Assembly (NCBI GenBank): GCA_019056875.1
Contig: DXJA01000080.1
Location: forward strand, 1 to 7,425
Source of the DNA: Candidatus Jordarchaeum madagascarense
Lineage (GTDB): Archaea > Asgardarchaeota > Jordiarchaeia > Jordiarchaeales > Jordiarchaeaceae
Length of the DNA: 7,425 nt
Direction: 5' to 3'
Shown here: positions 5,954-7,425 of the stretch, piece by piece
Layout of the letters: every line of letters starts with the position of its first letter
Numbering within the stretch: position 1 is the first letter of the stretch
Made by a program: the position numbers and the translations under genes
The notes under the pieces: generated by a model
The model's input: the letters and a program-made list of their open reading frames with translations, nothing else
What the model was told of the DNA's origin: nothing
The model's database searches: none

Positions 5954-6009
5954 GAGGATTAATAAGAGGAAACAATTAATAACAGTGATAGAGGATTCAT
6001 AAATAAGAG
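5954..6009. repeat. Interrupted short direct repeat
   Basis: GAGGATTAATAAGAG (5954-5968) recurs as GAGGATTCATAAATAAGAG (5991-6009). The 15 bases match exactly, and the second copy has four extra bases (CATA) after GAGGATT. It lies 109-164 bases upstream of the DUF4443 gene. It may be a pair of protein-binding sites or a small duplication remnant. Confidence 0.35.
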
Positions 6010-6070
6010 CTGGTCGTCTTAGACTTCCATGAGTTACTGGGATAGTTATGAGGTTAGGTAAATTTTGGTA

Positions 6071-6089
6071 ATTATATTTTTATATTTTT
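6071..6089 (+). promoter_or_regulatory. Candidate TATA box of the DUF4443 gene
   Basis: ATTATATTTTTATATTTTT is the most TATA-like stretch upstream of the ATG at 6118. A box near 6080-6087 would start transcription around 6108-6112 and give an almost leaderless message. The only ribosome-binding candidate is a weak AGGA at 6106-6109, 8 bases before the ATG. Confidence 0.45.
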
Positions 6090-6117
6090 GTAATCTAGAA
6101 AGTTTAGGACTGATAAT

Positions 6118-6741
6118 ATGAAAATAGGGGAGTTATTGGAAGCTATAAAGGAATCACCAACAATTTCGCCCAGTTTCAACAGCTATGATGTATTGATGGT
6201 GCTGTTGTTTTTCTCAGAGAAGAAGTATCCTGTTGGAAGGTACGCGCTCAGGGAGCAGTTGAAGTTGGGTCCGGGGGTTATCAGAACTCTGCTTCGACGT
6301 CTCGCCCAGTTGAATTTAATAACACCGGTGGGGAAAAAAGGCCACGTTCTAACTGCCGAAGGCGAAGAAACAATTAAAGAAATTCGGAAGTTGATTGCTG
6401 AAGAAAAGAGACTTCAGGAAAGTGACTTGGTTATTGGAAGAGAAAATAGTTATGGGATTAGATTGATAAACACTGCGAATAAGATTTCAGACGGCTTGGT
6501 CGAACGTGACAAGGCTATTCAGGTGGGTGCCGACGGCGCAACCACAATTATCTGTAAGAGGGGAAAACTAATAATTCCCTCAATACGCGAGTTAAATGAA
6601 AAAGAAGAGAAAATGATTCGACAAGCTTTTAATGTGCATGAGGGGGATACCATAATTATCACTTCAGCTGATGATGATTTGATTGCCTGGAAGGGGGCTT
6701 TAGCAGCAGCTTTGAATCTCATTACACCCCAAAGTGAGTAA
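6118..6741 (+). CDS. DUF4443-type winged-helix protein, putative transcription regulator
   Basis: This 207-residue protein has a clear winged-helix-turn-helix at residues about 21-80. A first helix (DVLMVLLFF) is followed by the turn and second helix (GRYALREQLKLG), the recognition helix (GPGVIRTLLRRLAQLNLI) and a wing (TPVGKKGHVLTAEG). A charged helix (about 82-102) links it to an alpha/beta C-terminal domain with VGADGATTIICKRGKLIIPS (136-155), HEGDTIIITSADDD (174-187) and a closing Ala-rich helix (WKGALAAALNLI). This layout matches my memory of the archaeal DUF4443 family, which is widespread and uncharacterised; the C-terminal part may bind a small molecule. The family name is from recall and the regulator role is inferred from the winged helix. 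It has no membrane segment and is probably transcribed alone. It is the only obvious DNA-binding regulator in the window, so it could bind one of the palindromes seen nearby, including ones upstream of itself, but nothing shows this directly. Confidence 0.75.
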   Translation: MKIGELLEAIKESPTISPSFNSYDVLMVLLFFSEKKYPVGRYALREQLKLGPGVIRTLLRRLAQLNLITPVGKKGHVLTAEGEETIKEIRKLIAEEKRLQESDLVIGRENSYGIRLINTANKISDGLVERDKAIQVGADGATTIICKRGKLIIPSIRELNEKEEKMIRQAFNVHEGDTIIITSADDDLIAWKGALAAALNLITPQSE

Positions 6742-6832
6742 AATTAGAACACAAACTCTTTGCTTTTTAAATCCCTATTGTTTAACACTTAATTTTTGAA
6801 ATCAGGTTTTAAGCGCATCAATTAGACTGCAT

Positions 6833-6855
6833 TTTTTAGAGTAATGGTCTAAAAA
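6833..6855. terminator. Candidate bidirectional terminator hairpin
   Basis: The arms TTTTTAGA and TCTAAAAA form a perfect 8-bp stem around a 7-base loop, between the convergent DUF4443 and small acidic protein genes. On the minus strand the stem's T-run lies just 10-14 bases after the stop codon. The stem is AT-rich and thus weak; its position is the best argument. A separate T5 run at 6764-6768 could end the plus-strand transcript. Confidence 0.35.
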
Positions 6856-6864
6856 TTAGAGGAG

Positions 6865-7302
6865 TTAAATATAGAGCCCTCTGTGGTCTTCATTTTTTCT
6901 TTTCGCCCACTGTATCTGCCATTTCTTAACGAAACTTGTTGTTTCTACTAGTAGATCCTGTATTTCCTCGATTTCACCCTGAGATAAGGCTGCTCTTAGG
7001 TTTTCCCAGACTTCCTTTTCTTCTTTTTCCTTAATTTTTTTGGTTACTTCCTCTCTTATTATTTCAGCGGCTTTGGGGCCTGTTAATAGGTTCAGGTACT
7101 TTTTTACCAGTTCATCCATGTTGTTGTCGAGATTTAATACATGAAGGGTCTCCAAGAATGACAATAGAGCAATGTCAAAATCGTCCACTTCAATTTCAAT
7201 GTCTAATTCTTCTAGTTCCTGAATTATTTCATCGTAGCTGGTGTGGAAAATCCAGAAGATATTTCTGATCTCATTTAGTAGTAGTTTTGAGGGCATCATC
7301 AT
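6865..7302 (-). CDS. Small acidic helical protein of unknown function
   Basis: Not recognised. Three ATG codons in a row (7302, 7299, 7296) give proteins of 145, 144 or 143 residues. GGTGA lies immediately upstream (from about 7308), and its spacing favours the second or third ATG. A longer frame reaching a TTG at 7368 would add 22 residues (with CCCW) that overlap the TATA box, so it is rejected. From the first ATG the protein is almost wholly helical. It has an acidic segment ELEELDIEIEVDDFDIALLSFLE (about 29-51, shown as two linked patches), a middle helix (NMDELVKKYLNLLTG), and a highly charged Lys/Glu helix (EEVTKKIKEKEEKEVWENLRAAL) that may form a coiled coil. It ends in a basic, aromatic tail (KKWQIQWAKRKNEDH). 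There is no cysteine, signal peptide or clear membrane segment. It converges on the DUF4443 gene and has its own promoter, so is likely expressed independently. Confidence 0.65.
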   Translation of the reverse strand: MMMPSKLLLNEIRNIFWIFHTSYDEIIQELEELDIEIEVDDFDIALLSFLETLHVLNLDNNMDELVKKYLNLLTGPKAAEIIREEVTKKIKEKEEKEVWENLRAALSQGEIEEIQDLLVETTSFVKKWQIQWAKRKNEDHRGLYI

Positions 7303-7342
7303 TTCACCAATTTTTCTTATTTTCCAACAGCAACATGAAACC

Positions 7343-7350
7343 TTAAAAAG
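7343..7350 (-). promoter_or_regulatory. TATA box of the small acidic protein gene
   Basis: The minus strand reads CTTTTTAA here. It is centred about 44 bases upstream of the first ATG, predicting a transcript start near 7320 and a leader of about 17 bases that ends with the GGTGA ribosome binding site. Its position rules against the longer TTG-initiated frame. Confidence 0.5.
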
Positions 7351-7380
7351 TAATCGCCCAAAATACAAGCCGTTTTTTGA

Positions 7381-7404
7381 CAGTTTAATGTTAATTATAA
7401 ACTG
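7381..7404. repeat. Inverted repeat upstream of the small acidic protein gene
   Basis: The arms CAGTTTA (7381-7387) and TAAACTG (7398-7404) are perfect complements around a 10-base AT-rich spacer. The element sits about 35-55 bases upstream of the TATA box at 7343-7350, a position that suits an activator site. The 17-base distance between half-site centres fits a dimer contacting one face of the helix. Function is inferred. Confidence 0.35.
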
Positions 7405-7425
7405 AAAAAATTAATATAAAATAAT

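Larger units (their letters stand above)
5722..6117. other. 396-bp gene-poor region between divergent genes
   Basis: This region lies upstream of both the FrhB-family gene and the DUF4443 gene. On both strands only very short frames appear (21 codons at most from the ATG at 5890, without a ribosome binding site), so no protein gene is supported. It contains a TTTCCA/TGGAAA inverted repeat (5776-5792), an interrupted direct repeat (5954-6009) and several TATA-like stretches, for example TAATTTTAAAAG near 5861. An unannotated small RNA could be present, but I cannot recognise a tRNA fold or convincing C/D box pair. Confidence 0.4.

Noticed and set aside
5890..5955. 21-codon open frame (MKVRMSNLSW...) in the gene-poor region
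   Set aside because: No ribosome binding site, very short, no recognisable motif.
5880..6117. Possible C/D box small RNA (GTGAGGA, GTGATAG and a CTGA near 6110)
   Set aside because: The boxes deviate from RTGATGA and are not in the C-D'-C'-D spacing expected of archaeal guide RNAs.
7303..7368. N-terminal extension of the small acidic protein from a TTG at 7368
   Set aside because: It would overlap the TATA box at 7343-7350 and has no ribosome binding site, while three ATG codons follow a GGTGA site downstream.
1..7425. CRISPR array, tRNA/rRNA gene, insertion sequence or defence cassette
   Set aside because: No regularly spaced repeats, cloverleaf sequence, transposase motif or nuclease/helicase motif is visible; the genes are metabolic, regulatory or unknown.

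Overview
The window most likely comes from an uncultivated, moderately AT-rich archaeon. Three observations support this: the gene set (an archaeal-type GH15 glucoamylase, an FrhB-family F420/flavin iron-sulfur protein and a probable DUF4443 winged-helix protein), the AT-rich TATA-like boxes a short distance upstream of starts, and the mix of strong GGAGG-type ribosome binding sites with genes that have almost none. A lineage near Bathyarchaeia or another TACK group is a guess from general gene style; nothing here is diagnostic. There is no rRNA, tRNA, CRISPR array, insertion sequence or phage gene.

Layout from left to right: (1) 46-537 (+), an unrecognised 163-residue protein behind a textbook ribosome binding site. 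(2) 629-1408 (-), convergent with the first, a protein with a basic N-terminus, a long coiled coil and a Pro/Glu/Thr-rich tail. (3) A divergent 308-bp intergenic region at 1409-1716 holding a perfect 20-bp palindrome and candidate promoters. (4) 1717-3588 (+), a cytoplasmic GH15 glucoamylase-like enzyme with both catalytic glutamates. (5) 3677-4453 (+), an E1-like ThiF/MoeB/HesA adenylyltransferase. (6) 4588-5721 (-), an FrhB-family protein with two N-terminal 4Fe-4S motifs. (7) A 396-bp region at 5722-6117 with no convincing gene but two short repeat structures. (8) 6118-6741 (+), a winged-helix DUF4443-type regulator. (9) 6865-7302 (-), a small acidic helical protein, preceded by its own TATA box and an inverted repeat.

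The genes do not form an obvious operon. They are mostly singly transcribed, in convergent and divergent arrangements, and nothing shows that they share one pathway. The glucoamylase fits breakdown of intracellular alpha-glucan or maltooligosaccharides. The E1-like protein would activate a ubiquitin-fold sulfur carrier encoded elsewhere. The FrhB protein would pass electrons between ferredoxin-type clusters and F420 or flavin, with a partner encoded elsewhere. The points most worth a second look are the perfect palindrome upstream of the glucoamylase gene, a Lys in place of the usual Arg in the glucoamylase -1 subsite motif, a missing crossover-loop cysteine in the E1-like protein, and the uncharacterised coiled-coil protein. 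I did not find a convincing new multi-gene system.
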